NCBI GenBank assembly: GCA_018350325.1
Contig: JAEVLN010000002.1
Coordinates: 1,246,162-1,310,161 of the forward strand
Length of the DNA: 64,000 bases
From: Globodera rostochiensis
Lineage: Eukaryota; Nematoda; Chromadorea; Rhabditida; Heteroderidae
Direction: 5' to 3'
Under the pieces are notes generated by a model. That model saw nothing but the letters and a program-made list of their open reading frames with translations, had not been told where the DNA came from and did no database searches. The position numbers and the translations under genes are program-made. This document shows positions 13,018 to 25,540 of the stretch, in pieces (the stretch's first letter is position 1; every line of letters starts with the position of its first letter).

Positions 13018-14060
13018 TAAATACCGTATTTCCTCAAATAGAAGACCCCCCTCAATTAGAAGACCCCCCCCCCCCTAATAGAAGACCCCTTTGGAGAGGG
13101 GTTGAACAATAGAAGACCCCCCTCAATTAGAAGACCCCCCCTAATAGAAGACCCCCATAACTAAGAAATTGATTTGGGAGAGAATGATCAAAGCGATGTT
13201 TCGATTGATGCCACTTTAAATGGTTCCCTATCCTTTGGGCAGTGGACCGACATCCCCCCCCTCCTCTGTCTCCACGCCACCCCCCCCCCCCCGTCTTTAT
13301 CTGCCCGGATATTGTTCCATCATATTATTAAGAATCAGTCAACATCATCAAAGCAACATTTTATTAGCATATTTCTATTTAAAAAATAATAAACCAACTA
13401 AAAGTTTTTTTATATAAAAAAATATTTAAAAGTTAATTGACTGATTAATTAATTTTCGCAAAAAAAGTCACTGCCCAAAGGATCACTGCCCAATCGATCC
13501 ACTGCCCAAAGGATCCACTGCCCAAACGATCGGTCACCCTTTAAATGATGATCACCAACATTTTGATTGTTAAAATTTTACTGTTGTTGAGAATATATTA
13601 GGGTGGGCCATTTTTCTCTGTTCCGGGACTAAGGTACTGAAAAAAAGTACAAACGAGTACCTCAGTCCCGGGTCTCACCGGGACCGGGAAAAAAACCGGG
13701 AATTCCCGGTTTTATCCCCTATTAAATTCCCGGTTTAAATTTGCTGAAATCCCGGCCCCGGTTTTTCCCAAAAATCCCGGTCCCGGCCTACTCTAGAATA
13801 TATCGAGCAAATTTATAAAAAAATGCTAATCAACAAAGCTTTTGTTTTTTAAATAAAAGCCAAATTTTACATGTTCTCTGAATATTGTCAAAAAAGGGTT
13901 GAAAATTTTACATGTTCTCTGAATAATTTGTCAAAAAAGGGGGTTGAACAATAGAAGACCCCCCTCAATTAGAAACCCCCCCCCCTAATAGAAGACCCCT
14001 TTGGAGAGGGGTTGAACAATAGAAGACCCGGGTCTTCTATTTGAGGAAATACGGTATTTA
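13018..14060. mobile_element. Non-autonomous DNA transposon with 31-bp terminal inverted repeats
   Basis: The left end TAAATACCGTATTTCCTCAA is repeated in inverted form at the right end, and the match extends 31 bp (13,018-13,048 against 14,030-14,060). Inside are degenerate repeats of the word AATAGAAGACCCC, C runs, and a cluster of CACTGCCCAA repeats at 13,468-13,530. There is no transposase frame, so it is a deletion derivative or MITE. It has itself been hit by a smaller element at 13,599-13,795. The two open frames at 13,174-13,417 are read-through of C-rich repeat and are not genes. The superfamily is not determined; the TA at each terminus could be a target duplication. Confidence 0.8.
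13599..13795. mobile_element. hAT-like MITE with perfect 8-bp target duplication, word GGGAC/CCCGG
   Basis: The element begins TAGGGTGGGCC and ends GGCCTACTCTA (imperfect inverted ends). It is flanked on both sides by GAATATAT (13,591-13,598 and 13,796-13,803), an exact 8-bp target-site duplication. An 8-bp duplication plus (T/C)AGGG(N)TG ends is the signature of the hAT superfamily. The interior is not ordinary sequence but a dense patchwork of CCGGGA/TCCCGG words on both strands. It is nested in the larger inverted-repeat element around it. Confidence 0.8.
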
Positions 14061-14239
14061 GAAACATCATTTTATTTTTGTAATAGTAATTTATCAATGC
14101 TTGTTTCACCTGATAAAGATGCGATGAATTTTTTAAAAAATTTATCTTTTGCGCGTATTTAATTGAAATTATTAAAAAATTTATTTAAAAAATTTTATTA
14201 ATCAGGGAAGTGTAGCTGACAAGAGGCGAAAAAAAAAAT

Positions 14240-14320
14240 TGCTTCCAGTCAAGAGGGTTCGAACCCAGACGAAAAGTTCAACTCACAGAAAAGACATACC
14301 ACTAAGCTGTGGATATAATT
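14240..14320 (-). repeat. tRNA-like SINE fragment
   Basis: On the minus strand the sequence contains an A-box-like AGCTTAGTGGTATG followed, about 35 bases later, by a B-box-like GGGTTCGAACCC. That is the spacing of the internal promoter of a tRNA gene. The acceptor and T stems do not pair properly, so it is not a working tRNA. Two similar pieces occur at about 61,745-61,810 and 61,960-62,025. A tRNA-derived SINE family is the simplest reading. Confidence 0.4.
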
Positions 14321-14429
14321 GGTTGACCCCACTAAAAAAGAAATGAAATTGTTTGTTAAAAGTATGTCTCAAACAAAATTCAAACAGTAAATCAATATAT
14401 CCATTAAAATTGTGATACATTTTTTGAGT

Positions 14430-14636
14430 GAACAAACGCGATAAAATATCGCGATATTTTAACTTTTCGATACGATATATCGAACGATATTTCGATAAAA
14501 TATCGATATCGAAAAATATCGAATTCCTAACATTTTTCCGATACGATATATCAAACGATATTTCGATATAAATATCACGATATATCGCGATATTTTTATC
14601 GAAATATCGTATCGTGCCGAGCACTACTGATTATAC
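14430..14636. mobile_element. hAT-like MITE made of the word ATATCG
   Basis: About 200 bp consist almost wholly of overlapping ATATCG/CGATAT and TTTCGATA words, self-complementary over most of the length. The right end reads GTGCCGAGCACTACTG, that is, a CAGTAGTGCTCGGCAC terminus in inverse orientation, a typical hAT-type end. The left end is not clear. The long minus-strand open frame over this region (14,283-14,624) is a by-product of the repeat. Confidence 0.6.
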
Positions 14637-14639
14637 GTC

Positions 14640-17600
14640 TCTAGCCGGTTGAAATGCATGGTTAAATTTTTTTAAAATTATTCATTTTGTTTTCAACAAA
14701 CTATTTTAAACATAATAATAGTATGTTAAAGTTGCTCGGTCAGCGCGGCAAGATACCTTTATGTGACTAAAAACACGTTTTTTGTAAATATTAATTGAGA
14801 AACACTAATCCACCGGTTATAACTCTCTGTGTAAGTCGATTCGTTTTTTTGCATAAGAACAGATTTAATAACAATATTGTAATTTGTTTGTATCTTTCTA
14901 ATCTCCAACTTAAGTGTATTGCACTTTCCTCAAATTTATAGTAATTTATAAACTTAATGGTTCTCGTATAATATTTAGTTTCTTAATTGAATACAATTGA
15001 CAGAACCCAATAAAAAATTTATTATCTCCTCACAGCAGAAAAAAAAACGCAATTATGAAGCCGCTATACATTCTAATAAATCCCGCTCATAAATGCTTTT
15101 AGTGTACTAAAAAAGCGAGTTTTATGCAATTTTAGTGAATCTATTGTGTTGCTGATTTTTATGCATTTATGAAAATAACGAAAACATAGGTGGGCAGTAT
15201 TTAGTTACAACCTAAGTAAATGTGATGTTTTACATAAAAAAATAACTTTGATAAAATTTAGTTAGATTTTATTCGCTTTATATTCTAAAATTTAGTTAAT
15301 TTATGCTTCGTCAGTATATTTATAAATTTATATTATGAGACTTAAATTAATATTAATTTATTTCATTTTATGATTAGATTTTATTCAATTGTTGTATATA
15401 CTTCATTTCGCAAACGGCATGCTGTTGATTACACAAATGACACCGAATCCGGAGTTTTAACACGGTGTTTTTAACAGGGTTTATAATTTTAAATAAAATA
15501 TTAATAAATATTAATAAATAATTTCTCGACTTGAAAAAGTATGCACTGAATTAATATAAAAATATTTATAAAAAGCATAATTTAGTGTTATTGATAAATT
15601 ATTAAGCGTGCATTGCTATTGCAGCATGACATTTCCGTTCTGAAGTAAAATTAAATTCGATTTTACATAATTTTAATATATTTGATAGTATTACTAATAT
15701 TTACGTTTATTGTCTTTCCGGCTTATCTTCTATTCTTATTTCCATTTTAAATTTATGCTATTGAACTATGAAATTATTAAATTTTTAAAGACCAACATTT
15801 TTAAGAAACACATAGTTTTTGTCAGGAAATCGATTATTTTTAAAAGCACTTGACCAACTTGGCTCAATCTTCTTGATTCAGAATATGGCAATAGTTAATT
15901 TTTAATACCTTTTAAATTTCTTTTTATTTTATTAATTGTTATCATGAAATAAGTTTATTTTCAAATCCAGTATTGTTAGGTCTTTTAATTGTTTATTGCT
16001 AATTTGAAATAAAAAAACTTATTATATGTGTGATTGGGTTAATTGAAGCATATCTCTAATTTTTCTCTAAAAATTTTGTTACTGAACATTTGGGTGCGTA
16101 AAAATTTTGGAATGTCAAATCAAAGCAATTCAAATATTTAAATGAACGCATTTTTAAAAATATTTTAATTGAATAAAGGGAGGCTTACATAGGGTTAAAG
16201 TTATTGGTTAAATGGGCCCCATATTTAGGTTAAATTTCCCAAATTTTTTCTTTTTATAACACTAAAAGCTTTAAAACATGGAGTCAGAAGGTAATGTATG
16301 GCCTACCCCTTTTTTATAAAAAAAATATTGAGTTTAGTTTCGCTGTTGGAATGGGGCAAAATCCTCTAATGTAATTTACTCAACAAGTATTATGTTTTAC
16401 TCAACGAATCATTTATTAATTAATTTTGGTAAGAAGAAGCAAATAATGAATACTTTGTTAGTTGATTTTAGCTCAACGTATCGTACATGAGCTTGATCTT
16501 GCAAGGAGCGATGTATTAACAAAGTACAGAACATTTACCTTAAAATATTTATCAAGAATTTTATTGTTTAATTTAAAAATTTTATAGCGTCTAGTTATGT
16601 ATTTATTTAATATTATTTAGTTACATACATTTCATGCGGAAAAATAAAGATTTTACTATATTTTGAGACAATATACTGATTTCCGACCCTAAAATCTGAT
16701 ATTTTGAGTCTGATGTATTGATTTTGAAAAACTTTAGCTACGCACCCTGAGTTCCGGTAATTATTTATTTATTTATTAAATATTTCATTTTGAGTCACAT
16801 TAAAAACGCTTACATCAATTGCCATATTTGGTTTATTTCGTTTTTTTATACCAAATGCATTTTATTACAATGTTTTGCTCTTTCGTGCCAAGCGTGTAGA
16901 ACAGTTCCTCAACGAGGATATCGTCCGTTGTGCAACAACCGCTTGACGCTGCTTCAGCAGCACCGCGATTCTATTGTTATTCTGAAGCCTTTTTTGAAAT
17001 GTATTATTATTTATTTACAAAATTAGCAATCTAATTTTAATTTTTAAGGTTTAATCTTAAGACAATTGTACGATTGACAGGTTGGCGAAGTTTTAATACC
17101 AATTTTATATTTGTTTGAAGAGGAAGAGTTACTTTTTCGTTTTGACATTAGTTTAACAGAAAATTTATACTTTTGAACTGCAACTATTATTTTTAAATTT
17201 CATTTTAAATTTTCTGAGTATTTGTGCACCTATATGCGAGCTGTTTGTGCCTGTTACCATTAATGATTTCCTCGCACTTTGTAACCAAGCAAGCAACAAT
17301 GTTTGTGAGCTTTTAAAACTGGCGCTAATAAATATTCATATTGTTACTAATATCTTTAAAAAATAATATTTTATATTGCTATTTTTACTTTGGATAAAAT
17401 AATAATTTAAGTTTATCTTTTTATATATTATATTATTTACTAATGTATATTTAAATGTGATAGCGTTTTTTGATGTTAATTTTTTGTTTTTGAATTTTTC
17501 TCATTAATCAATTTTAATCGCTGAATCGATTTATTTTTTATTTTAAATCTTAATCATTGTCGTTCATTGCTTCTCGTCGTGGTGTTTTATTCATTTACGC

Positions 17601-18010
17601 ACAGGAGTCTTAAAGAATTTCATTGTAGTAATGAACCCACAGGTTTTCTGAAATATTTTAACCAATCAGGTTTCTGTATGCTAATAGATTTTTTAATTGA
17701 TAAATAATCATTATCATCATTGCTTAATCGTCATATTGTTCACAAATATTCATTTGTTAAAGTTTTAATATTATTGTTTTCAAAGAATTGATAACGAAAA
17801 ACTAACTATAAAATTAAATTTATAAAGCAATTACTTACGTTTTCATAAAAGATGAGCAAATTCATTAATTAATTTTTTAAAGAATTCAAACAGTCGAGTT
17901 TAAATCTAATTGTTAAAAGATGTTGTTTTGATTTAATAATTAATTTTTATATTAAATAAACAGGTTGTCGGCAATGGAACGTGTTCTATTGCAAGAAGAT
18001 ATGCCTCCCC
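14640..18010 (+). other. T-rich AT tract, continued
   Basis: Same character as 9.5-13 kb: T-rich + strand with scattered islands at about 14,735-14,765, 16,880-17,000, 17,220-17,310, 17,565-17,650 and 17,960-18,010. The clearest, 16,790-17,026, is open for 78 codons and has a composition expected of coding DNA around 16,880-16,990 (CGTCC, CGCTTGACGCTGC), but no recognisable domain. Nothing else is seen. The tract stops abruptly at the start of the inverted-repeat arm at 18,011. Confidence 0.5.
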
Positions 18011-18998
18011 ATCCCTTAAAACAATAATAAATTAACATTTCATATTGTATTTTAAAATTCAAGAGATACAAGTTTTTCTTTGAGAATTCTGTTTACAACT
18101 GGGAATAGCAATGTTATTTTGAGTAATGAATTGAAAATAATTATATATTGTAATAAAGTTTGTATTAACGGCTACGGCTGTAACATTGTACTATTAGTTA
18201 AATAATCTAATTTTGGCCTTGACACTCGTTTTTTGACTGATTGCAGTTGCTAACGGCACTTTATTTCCATCGCAACCTTATTAAATTTATAACCTTATTT
18301 GTGCATTTTTTTAATTTGGATAACTATTTATTTTTTATTGTCGTTTATGTAATATACAAAATCAATTAAGTTTGTCCATAAAAATTTTAAAAAAGTAACA
18401 TTTTGAATATCACTTCGATTTAACATGCTCGTTAATTTCAACATTTCTGTACTCTATTTGTTTAATCTTAAATTTTCCATTTTAAACATTGCAATATTTT
18501 CAATTTCTCTCATCGATCATGGCTTACCAAAAATAACAGTTGAACATTTTTTTTATCGATTGAATAAAAATTCTGCAAAATGAGGCGTTTTAGCCATTAA
18601 TTAAATTACTTAAAGTTATCAAATCATGATATTCTTACATTTAGTTAGCTTCATTTGGTTAACTTTTATATTTGAACATAGGGTGGGCCCTTTTGTAACT
18701 TCGTAATTTTTGGACCAAGTTTTTAACAAATATCGTTGAAAGCTTAAAACTAGAGACCGGCCAGAAGGTTCGGTCGGTACTTTGCGGGAAAGTGCCGAAA
18801 AAGTAAGTACCGGTACTGTTTAATACAATTTTTAATTTTCTCAATAATGCCATAAAAATTCCATCGTCAGTGGTGTATTTTTTGGGTGTACGGAGAATTG
18901 CGCTCGGATGATTGCGCTCCGCGGTGAATTGCGTACTGGCAAAAGAAAACATAGTCTGAATATGTTATTTGATACCCTGATTATAAATTTGTGCCATC

Positions 18999-19118
18999 AT
19001 TAAGGGTGTACATTTAGAACCGGTTCCGAAGCGGTTCCAAAAGCTCTTCGCGCTTCCGGTTTCAAAACGGTTCCAAATTTTTGCGGCTCCGCGGTTCCGG
19101 AACCGGTACATCACTGAG
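18999..19118. mobile_element. hAT-like MITE made of the word GGTTCC
   Basis: It begins TAAGGGTGTACATT and ends GGTACATCACTGA, which resemble inverted hAT ends (CAGTGATGTACC / AAGGGTGTACA). The interior is GGTTCCG/CGGAACC words interspersed with A/T. It is repeated in the right arm at about 43,308-43,430. No clean target duplication was found, so it is older or altered at the ends. Confidence 0.6.
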
Positions 19119-19818
19119 GTAAACAGATTTATGTTGGCTAAAACACCGCACCCTCGATTTCTTTCCCGTTTATGCCAGTTGGTGATGAAAGAAAGGGTAA
19201 ACAGAAAAAATTCAGGGACAAAACGGAGCGCAACTGTCGGTGCGCAATTCTCCGGAGCGCCTTTTTTCAAAAATCGGCCCGCAAGTTTCGGCTATGATCG
19301 CAATTTTCATTTTGCCTATTTATGTGAATATTTGAGGCTTTTTGTGCCTATTCATGTTTTTCGTCAATCACAAAGAAAACTCTGATTAGTTGTGCTATTT
19401 TTACTTTGCTTCATCTTTTTTATTATTTTAATAATTTCTATTTACATCAATTTTTTTACATTTTTGAATGTTTATATTTTTTCAATAATAGCGTCAGACT
19501 GGGATTTGGAGGTAAAAAATATGCATAGAAGTGGGCATTTAACTATTTTTATGTTTATTTGAAATTTTGTTTATTTCCATATATTTTTATTTAAGATTTA
19601 AATTGTTTAGACAAGGCACCTTTTTAAGATTTAAAGACGGTTTTGTAAGTTTAGTTTATATGGTAATTTTTTACGGTTTTTTGAATAGCAAACTCAAGCA
19701 TTTTTATTGTTATAGCGACCTTGTTTTAAGTTTGATTCAAGTTAAAATTGAATTTTAACTATTAAATAATATATAAATATGTTTTAAGAATAGGTAATTT
19801 AATATGCATAATGTGTTT

Positions 19819-20010
19819 TTATGCTTCAATCGGCACGCTACCAAAAGTTCGACACGTCATCACCCGCAGTGGCATGTTCAATCGAGGGCATTGCCTCTCA
19901 CCCTTCGCAACCAATCCGTTGACCAGCCATTGCCGAAACTCTTGTTTCTTCGGATGGACAAACTGGTGTCGACTGCGCAGGTGACGCTTTAAAATGTTTA
20001 AACAAAGCAC
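19819..20010 (-). other. Short zinc-finger-like open frame inside the inverted-repeat arm
   Basis: A 63-codon frame of coding-like composition. Near the N-terminus it reads ILKRHLRSRH, the His-pair half of a BED- or C2H2-type zinc finger (a helix with H-x4-H), followed by a basic stretch and two cysteines (QCPRLN, MTCRT). The matching Cys-Cys half would lie upstream and is not in frame. The same frame is intact and identical in the right arm (42,416-42,607, + strand). BED fingers are common in hAT transposases, so a transposase remnant is likely; a host exon is the alternative. The arms are so similar that its survival is weak evidence of selection. Confidence 0.35.
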
Positions 20011-20620
20011 ATTTTTAAGATTTAACGACTTTTTGTAAGTTAAGTTTAGATCTGTTTATATGCTAATTTTTAACAGTTTTTTTGAAGAGCAAACTCAAGC
20101 ATTTTTACATTATTTTTGTTATAGCGACTTTATTTTAAGTTTGGTTTAGGTCTAGATTTTAGAGCCTTCGTATTTATTATTTATATACCTTTATTTGAAG
20201 TTGTTATTTTTATATTTGAGGTTTCATTTAAATAATTACTATAGTGTACAATCTCAATTGCCCTTTAAATTGCTTTACTGAAGTTAATTTGTTAGGCTTC
20301 ATTTTAAATTATTGCTTAACTTTTTTGTGCTTTTAGGCATTTATATTTAAATTTTAGCGATAATTTGGGTTTTATATTTTATGGCTTTTTTGCAATCTTA
20401 CATATATTAAAAGTTTATTTTATCCAAACTCAAAATCTATTCCATATCGATGCTTTCATTTTCTAAAGCAATTATGCTAATTATGGTTAATCACCGATTA
20501 AAGCTTTGTTTTTTTAAAACTTAACGGAAAATTCTTAGGCGCTTAAATTGGCAAAATGAAGTTATTGGGCGTACGAACGAATGTACTACCGCCGACCCAC
20601 CGATAATACTGTAGCTGTTG

Positions 20621-20989
20621 GGTGTCCCACATTTTTTTGAAAAAATTCAAAATCGATAAAAAGGAGTACCTAGGGGTATTCCGTAGAATTCGAAACGAAC
20701 TCCGGATCCGAATTCAAACAGTTTTTCGTAAACGGAGTTTTCAAGCCTCAAAACCATTCAAAAAGCACGAATTCGGTCATTGCTTACCTTTCCGTTGTAA
20801 TTTTGTGGCTTTTTGAATAATTTTGAGGCTAAAATTGATTTTTGAAAAAAACTGAGTTTTAAAAAACTGTTCGAATTTGAGGAAATGGAGGTCAGATTTG
20901 GATTCTACATCCCCGAATACCCATAAATACTCCTTTTTATCGATTTTGAAAATAATTTATTTTTTCCAAAAAATGTGGGGTACGCACCA
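20621..20989. mobile_element. Fold-back element, family with core GGGGTATTC
   Basis: The left end has CCCACATTTTTTTG, ATCGATAAAAAGGAGTA and AGGGGTATTC; the right end has these in reverse complement (GAATACCC, TACTCCTTTTTATCGAT, AAAAAATGTGGG). Arms of about 60-100 bp surround a short GAATTCG-rich centre. Related cores occur at 57,345-57,385 and 62,310-62,500. No coding frame of its own; the short open frames across it are incidental. A copy lies in the right arm at about 41,440-41,810. Confidence 0.7.
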
Positions 20990-21100
20990 GCTAGCTCAGG
21001 ATCGGATTTTTAGAATTTTGAGATAGCAGCCCTGATAGTGAGTGAGTAAAACGCATTTGAAATGGCTGCCGATCGTTTTGTCACTTTTCGTTTAGACCCT

Positions 21101-21456
21101 ACTGGGTTCTAAAGGTTGACAAAATGGATCCTTATAGGGTTATCGCGGTTATCGGGCCCGTAGAATCCGAATCTGACTTCCATTTTGACCAATTTCGAAC
21201 CCAGGACCCGAATCCGAACAATTTTTCGAAAATTCAAAAATCTCCAAAAAAACCAATTCTGATTCAAAATCTTCAAAAAGCAAAAATCACAATGAAAGGA
21301 CACGCACCAATCGAATTCATGCTTTGAAGATTTTGAGGCGAAATTGATTTATTGGAATTTTAAAATTTCGAAAAATTGTTTGTCGAAATTGAGGGCGCCG
21401 GATTGTACGGCACGATAACCCTATAAAGGACCATTTTGTCAACTTTAAAACTCAGT
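21101..21456. mobile_element. Fold-back element ending in AGGTTGACAAAATGG
   Basis: The left end (CTAAAGGTTGACAAAATGG, ATAGGGTTATC, GTAGAATCCGAATCTGAC) is mirrored by the right end (GATAACCCTATA, CCATTTTGTCAAC). The same GTAGAATCCGAATCTGAC core appears in the element at 62,320-62,345, linking them into one family. The mirror copy in the right arm is at about 40,975-41,330. The short open frames on both strands here are shadows of the palindrome. Confidence 0.7.
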
Positions 21457-21721
21457 GATGAAATTATCGATCAGCCAAACACGAATATGTGACTACTAAG
21501 CCTGAATTCAACTCATACCAGACAAACTGAGAATAAATTCCCCCTCCCCCGCCCCCCCCCCTCCACACAATGAATCGATTTGAGGGGGGGGGGGGAGAAA
21601 TCAGGGCTGCGACATCTTTTGCTTTAGCAACTTTTTGTGGTTGAAATGAAAATTTGAAAGAGAAAAGGTGCAAAGAGGGAAAATGACAAAAGGAAAAATA
21701 CTAGGGTAGCATGGGACCGGT

Positions 21722-24700
21722 TCGGATCCCTTTATTAAATTAATCAACGACCATTGCCTTGAAATAATTCGTTAAATTTTTTCATTAAATAATTATTCAT
21801 ATTAGTTAAAATAAGAAAAAAAACGAAAACTTTGAATCACGTGGCACTAAAGTTATTAAATCAATATTAAAATAAAAAACAAACAATATATGTTATTAAA
21901 TTTTTATTGATTTAAAACACGGTTCAATTCTCCCCATTGGTCGAATGATTTTCACTACCGATTTAGCTCATTTACATTTAATTTTTTACTTTTCATTAAG
22001 CGCATGGAGAAAAAGCTTTTTTTACTTAATTTTTTGTTTCAACATATTGATCATTATCGGCCGCCGTGAACTTCAACCCTCTTAATAAAGTTTATTAATC
22101 AATATTTTTATAATTTAGCATAAATAAATGGATATAAATTGTCCTTTGTCGTTTTAGAGGAAGGTAAATCGCCTGTGAATTTAAAAATTCATTATAATAT
22201 TGCAAAAAGATGTCGTCCTTAAATTATTGAATCTACTTATATTTGGAAATTCCCAATAATTTAATAGAATAAATTCGACGAATTTAGCATTGCTCTTTAT
22301 TAATTAAAGCTTTATTTCAATTTTTTTAATCTTTATTGAACTTTTTTTCAATTTAATTGGGTAATTTCTTGCGATGTTTTTAATTTTAGGATATGATTTT
22401 TTATTTCAATCAATTTCTTTATTTATTCATTTACTTAATTATGTTGCGCTTTTTAATCTTTTAGTAATTTAGTTTTTGTTTGTTAATAACATATCGCTGC
22501 TGTTCGTTTACTAAATTTAAAAAATTGTTGAAATACTACTTATATCTTTTTAATTTTTTATTTAAATTTTTTTGCCGAATTATTAATATTTGAAAGAAAA
22601 CGATTCGTTATAAATTTATCTTTGGAGCAGTACAAATATGCGGTTTGCGGTGAATTCGTTTTTTTAAACTTTTAAAGCTAAATCTTATTGCTTATTTGCG
22701 GCAAACGAAAATTAAAACAATCGCTTTTAATATTCATTATTTTTTTCCTAAAGGTTGGTTAATATATATTTTAGTTTATATATATATAAATTTAGAGCGC
22801 TAATCGAACTCCCATTTATTGGAGTAGCAAAGTGCGGCCAAGGAATGATTATTGCTTCTTTGCAGGCATATTGCATCGATACATTAAAAACAACCAGATG
22901 CATTATAATATTATTTTTTTCCTCAAGGGTGTCATATTGGGTTCAATTACATTTTGCCTTTTTACAATGTTTTTTTGTTGTATAAAATGAGGTTTTTATC
23001 TAAAATAAAAAAAATAAATATAAAATATAGTTTTATTTCATTAAGTCGTCGTGACACTGATTAATTATTGGAAAGATATTAATAGGTTATTATTTTCAAA
23101 AGTAAGTTATGGAGAAACGGATGTTTGAATCAACAAAATGAATTAAAGTGATTGGTGCATTCAATGGTAAGAAATCCTCCAGGTTGGCGGCTTTTTATCA
23201 GTTTAATACCTGCATTTAATTAATCTCATTATGTTTTTAATTTATTTTTGTTAACTTCTTAAATTTATGGTGCAAGAAGTCGCATTTGGATTTATAGTAT
23301 TTAGTTAAGTTGATGAATTATACAGAAGTTTTTTCGAAAACTTTAAATACGAATCATATTCAAATACTTTCTTAATGAAATTTTTATTTTTTATTACAGT
23401 TATATTTTATTTATTAAATTCAAAATTATAAACAAATGCCAGCCTCCACCTACTTCGACCGCTGCCGAAAATGGCCAGCCTGTGACTCGACGTCCATCCA
23501 TTTTTAGAGTTAATATTTATTTATAGCACCGATACCGATAATAGGACATCGAATTATGTAATTCATTAAGTTGCCTATTACTGCATTTAACTCCTCATGG
23601 GTATTTTTCCATTTAAAAAACCAGATTGGTTTTTAGTTAAATTATTTAATTTATTTTCAATTAAAAATTAACGATTTGAATAATGAAAAAACTTTTTATA
23701 ATTTTATTTTATTGTATTCATTAATTATATTTTTGGCATAAACGTTTTTTCGGGGCGAATATGACTATTTTTTAATTTTTGTTTTGGAGCATACGAGACC
23801 GCAGGGATGTTTTTTAAATATAAATTTAAATTATGATAATGATTGTTTAAAAATATACATGTAATCATTTTTACGAATAGAAATTATGTTTTGATTTATT
23901 AATTTCCTTTATCTCCCATTAATGTTTCTTTAAAAAGCATTTAGATATATAATTTTTACTTGATCTTTTATATGAACAATAAAAAAATCTTCAAATAGGC
24001 CAGTTAAAGAAGTTAATTGCATAATTCTATAAGAAATATCCGACTTTTTTAAAGTTTATTAAATTGTAATTTTAAATCAGTTTTAAATATTTTTTAAAAA
24101 ATAACCTAAATTGATAATTGACCTTGACTTATTTCGTTGAACTTGATTTACTAATTTATTTTGTATTTAAAAATATGTTACAAATAATCATCTATATCGT
24201 CATTAATTAAATTATTTTTAAGGTATAACTTTAAAATGAAAAGATAAATGTTATTTATTTATTTTATATTTAAAAAATTTTTTATTTAAACTTTTCTATT
24301 TCATGAATGACTTCATTTGTTCTTATAACAAGTAATTAAAGACCCTTTATTAAACCTTTAAATTAAATATCGAATCATTTAGTTTTTTTTATCGATTTTT
24401 ATTGAATTATTTCTTTTACTAGTTACGGTCGTTCCCGGTAGTGGTCGGGATCGCATAATTGCGGTAGAACAGGCAGGAATCGCTTGTTCCGCCACACAAA
24501 TCAAAACTTTCGTCAACAAATTTCTAATTTAGTATTTAATTATGGTTAAAATTTCTTTATTTAATTTTTGATTGAAATTTCAACATTTTATAATATATGA
24601 GAATTTACTTCTCTTGCCATGAATTGTATTTATAAAATATCAGTTTCTGTTCATATAATTAAGTCAGCGGCATATAAATTAAATTTTATTATATATAACC

Positions 24701-25540
24701 TCTTCTTCATGGACAATTTGTTTTAAATATAGATCGCTTTTTTCTTTCTCTTGCACTTGTCAACGTAAAATTGGAACTACTTAAATAATTGCTTTTTAAG
24801 TTCTATTAGAACAATACATGGGTTTTAACTTTAAGGTTTAGCTTTTTTTGTATACTTTTTATAATTTAGATTTAATATAAATTTATATTAACGTGCATTT
24901 TGAATTTATACATGTCTGTGTTTTAATATAGATTAGTGGCATCTTCTAACGTCGCCAAGCCGTTGTGCAAATTCTTGGGTTATTAACAAATTTTTAAAAT
25001 GTTTGTTTTAAGGATTTGATACTGCAAACATTTTTTTCAAATTGAAGGCCGGTAAAAAGCGCGTATTTTGCCGTATTTATTATAATATTGGCACGACTAC
25101 TGATTTAATACTTCTTGGTAATGTTTTGCAATATTTATTCGTGGTATGGAGATTACCTTCTGCTTTTATATACGATTTTCATTTTTAAAAATCTTAAAAT
25201 AAAGTGAATGAAGTTATTATTTTTTCATTTTATTTATTATTGATGTTTCTCACTTTTATAATTTTTTAAAATTCACATTTATGTCTCAAAATCGATTAAA
25301 ATAAAAAACATCCATTCTGTCCATCCGCTCGCTGCAACAATCCAAATGGTTGCTTTTATTTGCCAGCCGGGGATGGGCGTTCGTATTCCCATCACCGGAC
25401 GATTTCGTTGATGTGAGGGGGGGGGGGGGAGTATCGATTTCAAGATATTTAAAAATTAAAAAATATTATGTATTTTATTTTAAAAACTTACTTTGATTTT
25501 TCATTTCCCCAACAAATGTTTTGGAGATGACGAGTGAATT
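21722..25540 (+). other. T-rich AT tract with exon-like islands
   Basis: Strongly T-rich on the + strand. Islands occur at about 22,055-22,080, 22,800-22,930, 23,160-23,200, 23,435-23,510, 24,420-24,505, 24,940-24,975 and 25,315-25,435. The 24,420-24,505 and 25,315-25,415 islands have the codon texture of coding DNA, but I cannot place them in a family. A run of 13 G lies at 25,418-25,430. No complete gene is visible. Confidence 0.5.

Larger units (their letters stand above)
18011..21721 (+). repeat. Left arm of a 3.7-kb inverted repeat
   Basis: The whole 3,711 bp is repeated in reverse complement at 40,710-44,422. Identity is roughly 99%, with a handful of substitutions and small indels, chiefly near 18,590-18,630 and in the G/C run near 21,540-21,596. 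Outside to inside the arm carries T-rich tract DNA (18,011-18,650), a GGTTCC-word hAT-like MITE (about 19,000-19,118), an open zinc-finger-like frame (19,819-20,010, minus), two fold-back elements (20,621-20,989 and 21,101-21,456) and a G/C-run element (21,540-21,600). The 19-kb loop between arms holds three AT tracts and taf-8. It may be a composite transposon, an inverted segmental duplication or the result of break repair. Confidence 0.97.

Noticed and set aside
13174..13417. Two overlapping plus-strand frames rich in proline
   Set aside because: They read through C runs and CACTGCCCAA repeats inside a transposon; no start context, domain or codon pattern.
14240..14320. Possible tRNA gene on the minus strand
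   Set aside because: A- and B-box-like motifs are present, but acceptor, anticodon and T stems do not pair; kept only as a SINE-like repeat.
14283..14624. 113-codon minus-strand frame rich in Tyr/Ile/Arg/Asp
   Set aside because: It is the translation of ATATCG word repeats.
18659..19385. Frames of 84-101 codons in the inverted-repeat arms
   Set aside because: They cross the GGTTCC word element and AT tract, have mixed composition and no domain; duplicated only because the arm is duplicated.
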